Source: Actinomycetes bacterium (GTDB lineage Bacteria > Actinomycetota > Acidimicrobiia > Acidimicrobiales > JAKAVM01). Taken from it: DNA of 37,962 bases. How positions within the stretch are numbered: position 1 is the first letter of the stretch; each line of letters begins with the position of its first letter. Positions 1-7,931 of the stretch are shown here, one piece after another. Position numbers and translations under genes: made by a program. Below the pieces are notes generated by a model. It made no database searches. It was not told where the DNA came from and saw only the letters and a list, made by a program, of their open reading frames with translations. The stretch spans positions 1 through 37,962 of the forward strand of contig JAKAVM010000027.1 of the NCBI GenBank assembly GCA_021827485.1. The letters run 5' to 3'.

Positions 1-239
1 TGGATAGAGGCGATAGCGATGGGACATCTTAGAGGAAAGTTTACAAAAGGGGTGCGACATATTGGGCGAGCCCAGGCGAGCCTTGACCCACGACTAAAGT
101 CATCGGCTTGGCCGCCGATTTTGGTCAGTGCCTTGGAGGCATTTCAATGTAGTTGCTGGTTTTTTGTTGTCAAAAAATTCAGGGTAGGCTCTGTGCTAGG
201 AGAAGATGAAGCTTCGCAGACTGATGGAAGGTAAATGTA
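1..239. other. Unassigned stretch upstream of lpdA
   Basis: No convincing gene is visible. One + frame is open from the window edge to position 234, but its translation has no recognisable domain and a composition unlike the neighbouring proteins. Another frame stops at position 30 and could be the last residues of a gene lying to the left. The last 20 bases hold the ribosome binding site of the next gene (GGAAGGT about 8 bases before its GTG). Confidence 0.4.
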
Positions 240-1643
240 GTGCCGGATAACTTTGATTTAGTTGTAATAGGTGGTGGTCCGGCAGGTTATGGAGCAGCAC
301 TGTATGCAGGTTCGGCTGGACTTAGTGTAGGACTTATCGAAAAGGACAAGGTAGGGGGGACCTGCCTACATCGAGGCTGTATACCCGCCAAGGAATTTCT
401 GGAGACTGCAACAATAGCCAGAACCGTTCGCAGGGCCAGCGAGTTTGGCATCGAGGCGAGTCAGCCTCAGGTCAAATTTGAAGTCTCTTACCAGAGAAAG
501 AACAAAGTCGTTTCCCAGCTGCACGGAGGTTTGCAGGGTTTATTGAAAAAGCGCAAGGTTGTTACTTACCTCGGTACCGGCACCTTGCAAGCAGATGGTT
601 CAGTTGAGATATTGGGCAACGATGGCTCGACAACACAAGTTGTAGGTAACTCAGTACTATTGGCTTCCGGATCAGTCCCTAGGAGCATTCCAGGCTTTGA
701 ATTTGATGGTAAATATATTTTATCGTCTGATGATGTACTAGATTTGCAAGCACTCCCAGAATCGGTTGTTGTGATTGGTGGGGGTGCTATTGGATGTGAG
801 TTCGCGTCGATGATGGCGGACCTGGGAGTACAAGTTACAATGCTTGAGGCACTTGCCAACATACTTCCCGGGTGTGACCGAGAGGTTGCACTTGTCGTTG
901 AGCAGGGTTTCAAGAAGAAAGGTATTGACGTTCGCACGGGGGTAAAAATCCTTGGATACACTGAGACGGCTAATAACACAGTTGTCGTTTCGCTAGATGG
1001 AGGCAACCAAGTTGAGGTTTCTAAAGTTATTGTCTCTGTCGGGAGGAAGCCGTACACGCAAGATCTGCTTGATGATTCGAGTGGGGTTGACCTAGACGAG
1101 AAAGGATTTGTCAAAGTTGGCCCTTCTTTAGAAACCTCTCGCAATGGAGTATATGCAATTGGTGACCTTATCAATACTCCTCAACTTGCCCATGTTGGCT
1201 TTGCAGAAGCTATGCAGGCGGTGAAGGTAATTCTAGGAGAGTCATGGCTGCCAATTGACTATCATCGAGTCCCGTGGTGCATCTATTCGAATCCCGAAGT
1301 TGCATTTGCTGGTTATTCTGAAGACCAAGCGAAAAGCTTAGGCTATGAAGTTGTAACTCATAAAACGAGATTTTCTGGAAACTCACGGGCAATGATAATT
1401 GGGGAGACAGAAGGGCTAGTGAAAGTTGTCTGCCAAGTTGATTCAACGGGGAAAGCAGGTAGTATCTTAGGGGTGCACATGGCGGGTCCCTGGGTAACCG
1501 AACAACTTGGTGCGGGATACCTTGCCACCAACTGGGAAGCGACTCCTGATGACGTTGCGAGCTTTGTAACGGCTCATCCTACGCTATCAGAAGCATTTGG
1601 CGAGGCAGTTTTAGCGTTAACTGGCCGAGGATTGCACGGGTGA
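240..1643 (+). CDS. lpdA: Dihydrolipoyl dehydrogenase (E3)
   Basis: This FAD-dependent pyridine-nucleotide disulfide oxidoreductase reoxidises the dihydrolipoyl arm of 2-oxoacid dehydrogenase complexes and passes electrons to NAD+. The N-terminal FAD-binding GGGPAGYGAA motif is followed at about residues 40-50 by GGTCLHRGCIPAK, whose C-x4-C pair is the redox-active disulfide. A second dinucleotide fold (VVIGGGAIGCEFA) lies near residue 180, then the AIGD FAD motif, and the C-terminal dimerisation domain ends with HPTLSEAFGEA, carrying the catalytic His-Glu pair. The 467-residue length is normal. The GTG start is set by GGAAGGT upstream. It is followed 58 bases later by the E2 gene and then the lipoyl-assembly fusion, so it belongs to a lipoyl-enzyme operon. 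The E1 partner is not in the window, so the complex (pyruvate, 2-oxoglutarate or branched-chain) cannot be assigned. Confidence 0.95.
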   Translation: MPDNFDLVVIGGGPAGYGAALYAGSAGLSVGLIEKDKVGGTCLHRGCIPAKEFLETATIARTVRRASEFGIEASQPQVKFEVSYQRKNKVVSQLHGGLQGLLKKRKVVTYLGTGTLQADGSVEILGNDGSTTQVVGNSVLLASGSVPRSIPGFEFDGKYILSSDDVLDLQALPESVVVIGGGAIGCEFASMMADLGVQVTMLEALANILPGCDREVALVVEQGFKKKGIDVRTGVKILGYTETANNTVVVSLDGGNQVEVSKVIVSVGRKPYTQDLLDDSSGVDLDEKGFVKVGPSLETSRNGVYAIGDLINTPQLAHVGFAEAMQAVKVILGESWLPIDYHRVPWCIYSNPEVAFAGYSEDQAKSLGYEVVTHKTRFSGNSRAMIIGETEGLVKVVCQVDSTGKAGSILGVHMAGPWVTEQLGAGYLATNWEATPDDVASFVTAHPTLSEAFGEAVLALTGRGLHG

Positions 1644-1701
1644 GTGCTATGCATAGAATTGAAATTATCGACAATCAAGAGATTAAGCGGAGGAGCCAGT
1701 A

Positions 1702-3087
1702 GTGCCTGAGATTCTAATGCCCCAGCTAGGGGAAACGGTTACAGAAGGGACGATTACGCGTTGGATGAAATCTGTTGGTGATCATGTTGAGCGCGACGAG
1801 CCGCTTTTTGAAGTTTCAACAGATAAAGTCGATTCAGAAGTACCGTCTGCGCAAGCTGGGACCCTGACTAAGATTTTAGTTCAAGAGGGTGAGACTGTTG
1901 CGGTTGGTACGCCTTTGGCGGTTATAGGAGAATCTCAAGAGTTGGATGGGGCGGGGACAGCGCCAATTGCGCCAGCACCCGCGCCAGCAAGTGCACCTCC
2001 CGCTCCCGCGCAGGCAAGTGCACCTCCCGCTCCCGCACCCCCAGTTGCGCAGGCCCCCCCAGTTGCGCAGGCCCCCCCAGTTCCGCCAGCCCCCGTTCCT
2101 GCTCCCGCCCAGGCACCGCCAGTTCCGCCAGCCCCCGTTCCTGCTCCCGCGCAGGCACCTCAAGTTGAAAGCACTTTATCTCAAGGTGGAACCAGCCGAG
2201 AATCTTTGATTTTATCGCCGGTGGTTCGACGTATTATTTCTGAAAACAACCTTGACGTTTCTCGCATAGTCGGAACTGGGCCAGGTGGAAGAATAACTCG
2301 ACAAGATGTTCTAGGACTCATCGATGCAAATCGTGCAAGTGGCGTTCAGCGAGAAGTTGTACCTTCCCCTCAGGTCACAGATGAGATCATACCTTTTTCT
2401 AATATTCGCAGACGGACGGCCGAGCACATGGTGCGTTCTAAACAAACCTCAGCCCATACGTTAGTGGTAACAGAAGTTGACTATGAATTAATCGAGTCGG
2501 TCCGACGTAACTTAGGTGAACAGTTCCGTATAGAAGAAGGTTTCGGCCTGAACTATCTTCCGTTCATAATTATCGCTACCGTTGACGCACTGAGAACTTG
2601 GCCGCAACTGAATTCATCTGTCGGCGATGATGCACTGATAGTACACCATGAAATCAATATTGGAATTGCAGTTGACCTACAAAGCGAAGGCCTTATTGTT
2701 CCAGTGATTCATCAGGCAGATGGCAAGCGCCTTCGGGCCTTGGCTCGTGAAGTGCACTCACTAGCTGAAAGGGCAAGAACTAAGAAGCTTTCAGCAGATG
2801 ATGTGGCCGGTGGAACCTTTACTATAACCAACCCAGGGCCTTTTGGTACATTGTTGACGGCACCTATCATCAACCAACCTCAAGTAGCGATACTCTCGAC
2901 GGACTCTGTCAAGCGAAAACCAGTGGTCCTTACGGGTCAAGATGGCTCCGAAGCTATAGGGATTCATTCAGTTGGAAATCTAGCTCTTTCCTTCGATCAT
3001 AGGGTAATCGATGGTGCAATAGCTGCTCGGTTCCTCAACACGATGAAGTCAATTATTGAGACCAGGGACTGGAAGCAGGAATTATAA
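1702..3087 (+). CDS. Dihydrolipoamide acyltransferase (E2) of a 2-oxoacid dehydrogenase complex
   Basis: E2 core enzyme: it transfers an acyl group from the lipoyl arm to CoA and scaffolds E1 and E3. The single lipoyl domain (residues 1-76) carries the lipoylation lysine K42 in STDKVDSE. Residues about 88-152 are an Ala/Pro linker made of repeats, followed by the peripheral-subunit-binding domain (about 169-208, SPVVRRIISENN...GPGGRITRQDV) and the catalytic domain from about 225, with SFDHRVIDGA holding the catalytic His-Asp-Gly motif. The GTG start has AGGAG six bases upstream. The next gene, five bases downstream, encodes the enzymes that would build the lipoyl group on K42. Substrate specificity (pyruvate, 2-oxoglutarate or branched-chain 2-oxoacids) cannot be read from the sequence. 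Confidence 0.93.
   Translation: MPEILMPQLGETVTEGTITRWMKSVGDHVERDEPLFEVSTDKVDSEVPSAQAGTLTKILVQEGETVAVGTPLAVIGESQELDGAGTAPIAPAPAPASAPPAPAQASAPPAPAPPVAQAPPVAQAPPVPPAPVPAPAQAPPVPPAPVPAPAQAPQVESTLSQGGTSRESLILSPVVRRIISENNLDVSRIVGTGPGGRITRQDVLGLIDANRASGVQREVVPSPQVTDEIIPFSNIRRRTAEHMVRSKQTSAHTLVVTEVDYELIESVRRNLGEQFRIEEGFGLNYLPFIIIATVDALRTWPQLNSSVGDDALIVHHEINIGIAVDLQSEGLIVPVIHQADGKRLRALAREVHSLAERARTKKLSADDVAGGTFTITNPGPFGTLLTAPIINQPQVAILSTDSVKRKPVVLTGQDGSEAIGIHSVGNLALSFDHRVIDGAIAARFLNTMKSIIETRDWKQEL
1970..2162 (+). repeat. In-frame Pro/Ala minisatellite in the E2 linker
   Basis: This C-rich tandem repeat encodes the flexible linker between the lipoyl and subunit-binding domains. Units of several related lengths are visible: a short unit encoding APPVAQ, repeated, and a longer unit of about 48 bases encoding VPPAPVPAPAQAPP, present twice (around 2080-2125 and 2128-2160). 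All lengths are multiples of three, so the reading frame is kept. Copy-number change would alter the reach of the swinging arm without breaking the enzyme. Confidence 0.8.
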
Positions 3088-3092
3088 CTAAC

Positions 3093-4658
3093 GTGTTGCG
3101 AGTTAGATGGTTGGGTCGAGTCCCATTTTCTGAAGCGGCCACACTTCAAGAGTCTATTCTTGGCCACTCCAAAGAAAATTATTTACTCCTGATGGAACAT
3201 CCAAGTGTTTATACTCTAGGTGCTCGCACCAATCCAGCTAATCTTCTTTTTGATCGTGGGTTAGGAGAGTACGAAGTAGTGGATGTCAACCGAGGAGGTG
3301 ACGTCACTTACCATGGACCGGGTCAGATTATTGGATATCCCATAATTAATCTTGGCTATTCAAGTGGGTTTGTATCTCGCTACGTACATTGTCTAGAGGA
3401 GATGGTTGTTGCAACTCTCAGACATTTTGGAGTTGAAAATATCGGTTCTCGAGATGGGTGCCCCGGTGTCTGGTTTGAACCTGAGAGTGAAAGAGCACGT
3501 AAAGTCTGTGCGATAGGGGTAAGAATTTCGCGCGGGCGAACAATGCACGGTTTCGCTCTAAATAACACCGTGGACTTATCGGGCTTTGAGAAGATAGTTC
3601 CGTGCGGCCTTAGCTCACTAGGGGTAACTTCACTAGAGTTCGAAGGATATCATATTGAACCTTCGAAACTCATCGAACAATTATCGCTTGTCGCAGGTGC
3701 GTTCTTGTCGGACAATCGAATCGAGTTTCAATCTGACTCCGAGCGTGGAAGTACTCAGAGATTGGTACGTTTGAATTCATCACATGATCATGAAGAGATA
3801 ACCCTAAAACCTAGCTGGATAAGACCTAGGGCTGTCATGGGCAAGCAATATCGTGATCTTAAAACCAAGATGAGAACTCTCAATTTGGTCACTGTATGCG
3901 AAGAGGCTGGTTGTCCGAATATATTTGAATGTTGGTCGCAAGGAACGGCCACCTTTATGATTAATGGAGATCGCTGTACTCGTGCGTGCAAGTTCTGCCT
4001 TGTTGATACTCGTAAGCCCCTACCAATTGATCCGAATGAACCAAGAAATCTAGCAACCGCTGTTGCGCAAATGGGGCTTGATCATTGTGTAATTACTGCA
4101 GTAGCGAGAGATGATCTGAAAGACGGTGGCGCAATTGGTTTTCGCAATTGCGTCGAGGAGGTGCGAAAGATTTGCCCGGATACAAGAATCGAATTACTTA
4201 TACCAGATTGTAAGGCGGATCAATCAGCTCTGCAAGTAATATTTGATTCGCAACCAGATATATTGAATCATAATTTAGAAACTGTGCTTAGGCTTCAAAA
4301 AAGCGTAAGACCTTCCGCAAGCTACTCCAGGAGTCTTGGCGTTTTAGCTAGTGCTAAGAAGGCGGGTCTCATTACCAAGTCGGGACTGATGGTGGGCTTG
4401 GGTGAGACGCAAGAAGAATTGATCGGAGCTTTTTGCGATCTCAAAAGCGTAGGGGTCGATATTGTGACAATCGGACAGTACTTGAGACCCTCCAAAGACC
4501 ATCTAGCCGTCCAAAGGTGGTGGCGGCCCAATGAGGTCGAAGAGTTGGCAGTTGCAGCAAGACAGTTTGGATTTCTTCATGTTGAAGCCTCACCGCTGAC
4601 TAGATCTTCGTATCATGCCAAGGATGCCGTGGCAGATACTTCAGTAGGGGCTATGTGA
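3093..4658 (+). CDS. lipB-lipA: LipB-LipA fusion: octanoyltransferase plus lipoyl synthase
   Basis: One continuous frame of 521 residues joins two successive enzymes of lipoyl-cofactor assembly. Residues 1 to about 215 are LipB, which moves octanoate from acyl carrier protein to the lipoyl-domain lysine: RGGDVTYHGPGQ, KVCAIGVRI, MHGFALN, and PCG with the catalytic Cys at C171. From about residue 235 it is LipA, a radical-SAM enzyme that inserts two sulfurs: the auxiliary cluster cysteines C269, C274, C280 (CEEAGCPNIFEC), the radical-SAM C295, C299, C302 (CTRACKFC), and the C-terminal RSSYHA. Both halves have close to the normal length of the free enzymes. The GTG start lies five bases after the E2 stop, so the genes are probably co-translated. 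LipA and LipB are usually separate proteins. The frame is unbroken, so this is not a read-through artefact. Confidence 0.95.
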   Translation: MLRVRWLGRVPFSEAATLQESILGHSKENYLLLMEHPSVYTLGARTNPANLLFDRGLGEYEVVDVNRGGDVTYHGPGQIIGYPIINLGYSSGFVSRYVHCLEEMVVATLRHFGVENIGSRDGCPGVWFEPESERARKVCAIGVRISRGRTMHGFALNNTVDLSGFEKIVPCGLSSLGVTSLEFEGYHIEPSKLIEQLSLVAGAFLSDNRIEFQSDSERGSTQRLVRLNSSHDHEEITLKPSWIRPRAVMGKQYRDLKTKMRTLNLVTVCEEAGCPNIFECWSQGTATFMINGDRCTRACKFCLVDTRKPLPIDPNEPRNLATAVAQMGLDHCVITAVARDDLKDGGAIGFRNCVEEVRKICPDTRIELLIPDCKADQSALQVIFDSQPDILNHNLETVLRLQKSVRPSASYSRSLGVLASAKKAGLITKSGLMVGLGETQEELIGAFCDLKSVGVDIVTIGQYLRPSKDHLAVQRWWRPNEVEELAVAARQFGFLHVEASPLTRSSYHAKDAVADTSVGAM

Positions 4659-4699
4659 AGGCCTTGAAACACGAAGGACAAAACTAAAGGAGTGTCCAG

Positions 4700-5434
4700 T
4701 TGGACTTAGGGATCAAAGGCAAAGTGGCCATTGTGGCCGCGTCTTCAAAGGGGCTCGGATTTTATAGCGCTCTGGCTCTGGCTAATGAAGGGGCCAAAAT
4801 TATTATTTCCGGGAGACGTGAAGATGAGCTAAGCAAGGCTCTTGAGCAGTTACGGCAAGTAACTTCCGATGTTGAATCATTCGCCTGTGATGTAACGCTG
4901 CCAGAGTCGCCTCAGCATATTTACGATTTAGCCATTGATAGGTTTGGCCAAGTAGACATAGTGATTGCAAATGCCGGGGGGCCACCAAGTGGTAAAGCTT
5001 TAGAAGTGAGCGATCAAGATATTGCAGACGCGGTGAATGCTAACTTTATTTCAAGCGTACGATTGGTACGCCAAGCTGTCCCTGGAATGCTAAAGATGGG
5101 TTGGGGGAGGATACTTTGTATTGCATCTTCATCAATTCACCAGGCAATACCTACCCTACCCCTCTCGAATGCCGCCAGAATAGCGCTATGGGGTTGGGTG
5201 AAAGTAGCAGCGCGAGAACTTGCCGGGACGGGTGTAACTCTCAATCTGATTAGTCCTGGTACACATAGGACCGATCGAATGAAATATCTGCTAAAACCTG
5301 GCGAGCCACCGAGCTTTCCTATGGGAGAGCCAAGCGATTTTGGTTCTATATCTGCATTCTTATGTTCCCAGCAAGCCAACTATATTAACGGATCTTCCGT
5401 AGTGGTCGATGGAGGGGCAAGTCTAGCGCTCTGA
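4700..5434 (+). CDS. SDR-family protein with non-canonical active site
   Basis: A Rossmann-fold short-chain dehydrogenase/reductase of 244 residues, related to 3-oxoacyl-ACP reductases. The cofactor loop reads AASSKGLG instead of TGxxxGxG, NAGGPPSG is the NAG motif, and DGG stands near the C-terminus. After the serine stretch (IASSSIHQ), the position where SDRs carry Tyr-x3-Lys reads LSNAAR, so both the Tyr and the Lys of the catalytic pair are absent. This resembles the subgroup of reductase-like SDRs with NAGGPPxG and LSNxxR, whose reaction is not settled. The TTG start is supported by AAAGGAG ending seven bases before it. It follows the lipoyl genes by 41 bases and may share their transcript. 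A redox role is uncertain. Confidence 0.85.
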   Translation: MDLGIKGKVAIVAASSKGLGFYSALALANEGAKIIISGRREDELSKALEQLRQVTSDVESFACDVTLPESPQHIYDLAIDRFGQVDIVIANAGGPPSGKALEVSDQDIADAVNANFISSVRLVRQAVPGMLKMGWGRILCIASSSIHQAIPTLPLSNAARIALWGWVKVAARELAGTGVTLNLISPGTHRTDRMKYLLKPGEPPSFPMGEPSDFGSISAFLCSQQANYINGSSVVVDGGASLAL

Positions 5435-5486
5435 TTTAATTCAGTTCGCGAGAAATCTGACTGCGCGTCAGCTACAATCTACAGTT

Positions 5487-5496
5487 GAGGTGATCC
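5487..5496 (+). promoter_or_regulatory. Near-perfect Shine-Dalgarno GAGGTGATCC
   Basis: Ten bases match the complement of the 16S rRNA 3' end and lie just before the GTG at 5498. This strong site is the main support for translation of the small ORF that opens the signalling/transport operon. A TACAAT at 5473-5478 could be its -10 box, but no clear -35 was found. Confidence 0.6.
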
Positions 5497-5497
5497 G

Positions 5498-5647
5498 GTG
5501 CGGATTGAGGATTTACCACGTGTCAATGGAGCAATCAATGGTGCATGCTCCGATGTCGTTGTATCAATCGCGCAGGAGTTAGAAATCCAGGAGGCGCCAA
5601 CTAGTTTGGACTACAACGTAAATAGTCGACCGAGGGCACGCATATGA
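5498..5647 (+). CDS. Small 49-codon ORF opening the diguanylate cyclase/transporter operon
   Basis: GTG start directly after a ten-base Shine-Dalgarno match. The product begins MRIEDLPRVNGA and ends NSRPRARI; it is soluble-looking, with no signal peptide or membrane segment and no family I recognise. Its stop TGA (5645-5647) overlaps the ATG at 5644 of a 16-codon mini-ORF in an ATGA arrangement, and that mini-ORF overlaps the diguanylate cyclase the same way. The strong ribosome site plus the unbroken chain of overlaps make it likely to be translated. It could be a small regulator of the cyclase or only a coupling leader. Confidence 0.55.
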   Translation: MRIEDLPRVNGAINGACSDVVVSIAQELEIQEAPTSLDYNVNSRPRARI

Positions 5648-5694
5648 GTCGCTTTGCTATGAAGCATTCGGGGAAGAAGTCGGGAAATATATGA
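5644..5694 (+). CDS. 16-codon mini-ORF with the same first residues as the diguanylate cyclase
   Basis: The peptide begins MSRFAMKHSGKKSG, while the next gene begins MSRFGKKKSD. Both starts lie in copies of ATATGAGTCGCTT (5642-5654 and 5689-5701), followed in each copy by GAAGAAGTCGG (5673-5683 and 5708-5718). It therefore looks like a tandem duplication of the gene's own 5' end. It overlaps its neighbours by ATGA on both sides, so terminating ribosomes could pass from one frame to the next. It may be a non-functional by-product of the duplication or a translational relay. Confidence 0.4.
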   Translation: MSRFAMKHSGKKSGNI

Positions 5695-7931
5695 GTCGCT
5701 TCGGTAAGAAGAAGTCGGATGAAGTTATTGGCCAAGCAGACACTAAGCACGAAGTGTCTGGACTTATGTCGCGATCAATCGTTAGATATCTTAGAAGAGA
5801 GTATGGCGACCAAGCCGTTCAGTCTCTGATAGAGGTAACCGGCGAAGATAGATCTCTTAGCGAGCTAGAAGATCAAACTAGCTGGTCATCTTATGAGAGA
5901 TGTTGCGCATTGCTCGATGGTGCCGTCAAGGTTACCAATGATAATTCTATTGGGCGCAAGATCGGCGAATATATTATAACTGATTACGATACGACTGAGA
6001 TAACTGATCTATTGCGGGCATTGGGCAATCCCGCAGAGTGTTTTCGCAATATGTCACGAGTATCTACCAAGTTCACAACGGTTGGTCCGATGGATGCTTT
6101 CGAAGTTGGCGAAGCACACGCAGTAATCAAATGTGAGGTGAATCAGGGTTATCGCAGACATGTCCAAGATTGCGAGATGACCAAGGGGGTTATTTCACAG
6201 GTTCCAGTGCTTTTTGATCTGGTGCCTGCCACGATTACTGAATCAGAGTGTCAAGCCCAAGGAGGTAGATACTGCCTATACTCAGTTGCTTGGGAGCAGG
6301 GCCAATGGTCAAGTTTTGTTGACGAGGGAACCAGCCTTTACGCAATGGCATGGGACGAGAAAGGCGTGGTAGAGGCTCAATCGGAACTCGACATTGATGA
6401 TAGTACAAAGATCGCTCAGTTGGAGAAGCAACTTTCCGCAATGCAGGAGCGCTTAGAGGGTGTTTACGGGATAGCTGCAGATCTACTATCTGATGACGAT
6501 ATAAATGCAGTTCTATCTCGAATTGCAAATAAAGCAGCTTATGCGGTAAATGCACCAAAATACATTTTGGCAGTTAGACCAACCGACGACGTCGACGACG
6601 TGCGTACTCATTATCGAGGTTTTGAATTTGAAGAAGCCGAGGCAATAATTGATTCTCTCCTTTCGGATAATTTAGATAAATCAGCTGGCTCTATGTTGAT
6701 TTCTGATATTCAATCGTCCAGGAGGCACTATGGGAGGATTGCCGCCGTTTATCCGGCTGGCAATGAGTTTTTTGAACAGGAGCGCGGAATTCTCAATGTA
6801 TATGCAGACTATGCAGCAACTGCACTTGATGTTGTAACAGCTTTAGACGAAGCGAGGCGGTCAGATGCTACCGCTAGAGCACTCCTGGAGTTTGCAAGCG
6901 GGTTAGCGAAAGTTGCAAGCTCACTTGAGGTAGCTGAACGACTTGCCGAAGCAGTGCCTACGGTACTGGCATGTGATCGAGCTAGCGTGTTCTTGTGGGA
7001 TAGCGATGAAGACGCATTTATCCTCAAAGCTACTTACACTGTTTCTGAGACCTTAGTGGATGGGAACGCTGATAAAGGTGGTTGGCTTACAGCTCAAGAG
7101 AATCTACCGGAGATAAAAGCATCGGTTGACGATAGTCCGTATGTGCGAGATCTCAAGGACGGGCACCAGGTGCTAATAGTTGATCGTAATGACGAGGACA
7201 GTTATGCGCGTACACTACTTGCAGAAGCGCAGGCCGCAACGTCAATCTTAGCTCCATTGGTTTCGCCAGAAGGAGTCATTGGGATTGTTGTAGCGCTTTA
7301 TCAACGAGAGATTGCGGACCAGTTGCGATCTGACAAGCATGTTAGGGAGTTGATCGAAGGCCTATCTAACCAAGCTGTCGTTGCCCTCCTGAATGCCAAA
7401 CTTTTGGATCGTATACGTGAAATGGCGCTACATGATGCGCTAACTGAGTTGCCTAACCGGAGATTACTGGAAGACAGAGTTAATACAGCGATTGCTCGAT
7501 CAGACCGGACAGGGGAGTTACTCTCGTTGTTCTTTATTGATCTCGATCGTTTCAAGCAAGTAAATGACACATTGGGCCATGGAGCTGGCGATGAGTTGAT
7601 TAGGCAAGTGGCCAAGAGACTACTGTCGGCAACCCGCAAACAAGATACTGTTGCGCGCTTGGGAGGAGATGAATTCTGTGTACTGGCTCCAGGAATGACA
7701 GATCCTCCGCGGATTACCGAACTGGCGACAAGAATACTTGAAGTCCTAAGTGAGCCCTTTGATCTTGGCGATGGGAATATTGCTGATGTTTCAGGGAGTA
7801 TTGGAATTGCACTAGCTCCGAGGGATGGTCACACTTACGACGAGTTGGTAAGTTGTGCTGATTCTGCCATGTATATATCCAAGGAATCTGGTAGAAATAC
7901 CTTTAGAGTATACGGTGCTTCCGAATCATGA
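5691..7931 (+). CDS. Diguanylate cyclase with V4R-like and two GAF sensory regions
   Basis: A 746-residue cytoplasmic signalling enzyme expected to make c-di-GMP from GTP. The N-terminal region (about 18-210) resembles V4R/heme-NO-type small-molecule domains and ends in ECQAQGGRYC. A short coiled coil (about 240-262) leads to two GAF-like domains (about 262-395 and 400-565). The GGDEF domain runs from about 575 to 740: DALTELPNRR, FFIDLDRFKQVNDTLGHGAGD, and an intact GGDEF near residues 658-662. RKQD, five residues before GGDEF, fits the RxxD inhibitory c-di-GMP site, so product feedback is expected. No membrane segment is seen. The ATG start overlaps the mini-ORF stop, and its own TGA overlaps the ATG of the binding-protein gene, tying c-di-GMP synthesis to the transporter. 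The ligand sensed is unknown. Confidence 0.9.
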   Translation: MSRFGKKKSDEVIGQADTKHEVSGLMSRSIVRYLRREYGDQAVQSLIEVTGEDRSLSELEDQTSWSSYERCCALLDGAVKVTNDNSIGRKIGEYIITDYDTTEITDLLRALGNPAECFRNMSRVSTKFTTVGPMDAFEVGEAHAVIKCEVNQGYRRHVQDCEMTKGVISQVPVLFDLVPATITESECQAQGGRYCLYSVAWEQGQWSSFVDEGTSLYAMAWDEKGVVEAQSELDIDDSTKIAQLEKQLSAMQERLEGVYGIAADLLSDDDINAVLSRIANKAAYAVNAPKYILAVRPTDDVDDVRTHYRGFEFEEAEAIIDSLLSDNLDKSAGSMLISDIQSSRRHYGRIAAVYPAGNEFFEQERGILNVYADYAATALDVVTALDEARRSDATARALLEFASGLAKVASSLEVAERLAEAVPTVLACDRASVFLWDSDEDAFILKATYTVSETLVDGNADKGGWLTAQENLPEIKASVDDSPYVRDLKDGHQVLIVDRNDEDSYARTLLAEAQAATSILAPLVSPEGVIGIVVALYQREIADQLRSDKHVRELIEGLSNQAVVALLNAKLLDRIREMALHDALTELPNRRLLEDRVNTAIARSDRTGELLSLFFIDLDRFKQVNDTLGHGAGDELIRQVAKRLLSATRKQDTVARLGGDEFCVLAPGMTDPPRITELATRILEVLSEPFDLGDGNIADVSGSIGIALAPRDGHTYDELVSCADSAMYISKESGRNTFRVYGASES

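Noticed and set aside
19-234. 71-codon ORF before lpdA
   Set aside because: No ribosome site, no recognisable domain, and codon content unlike the neighbouring genes.
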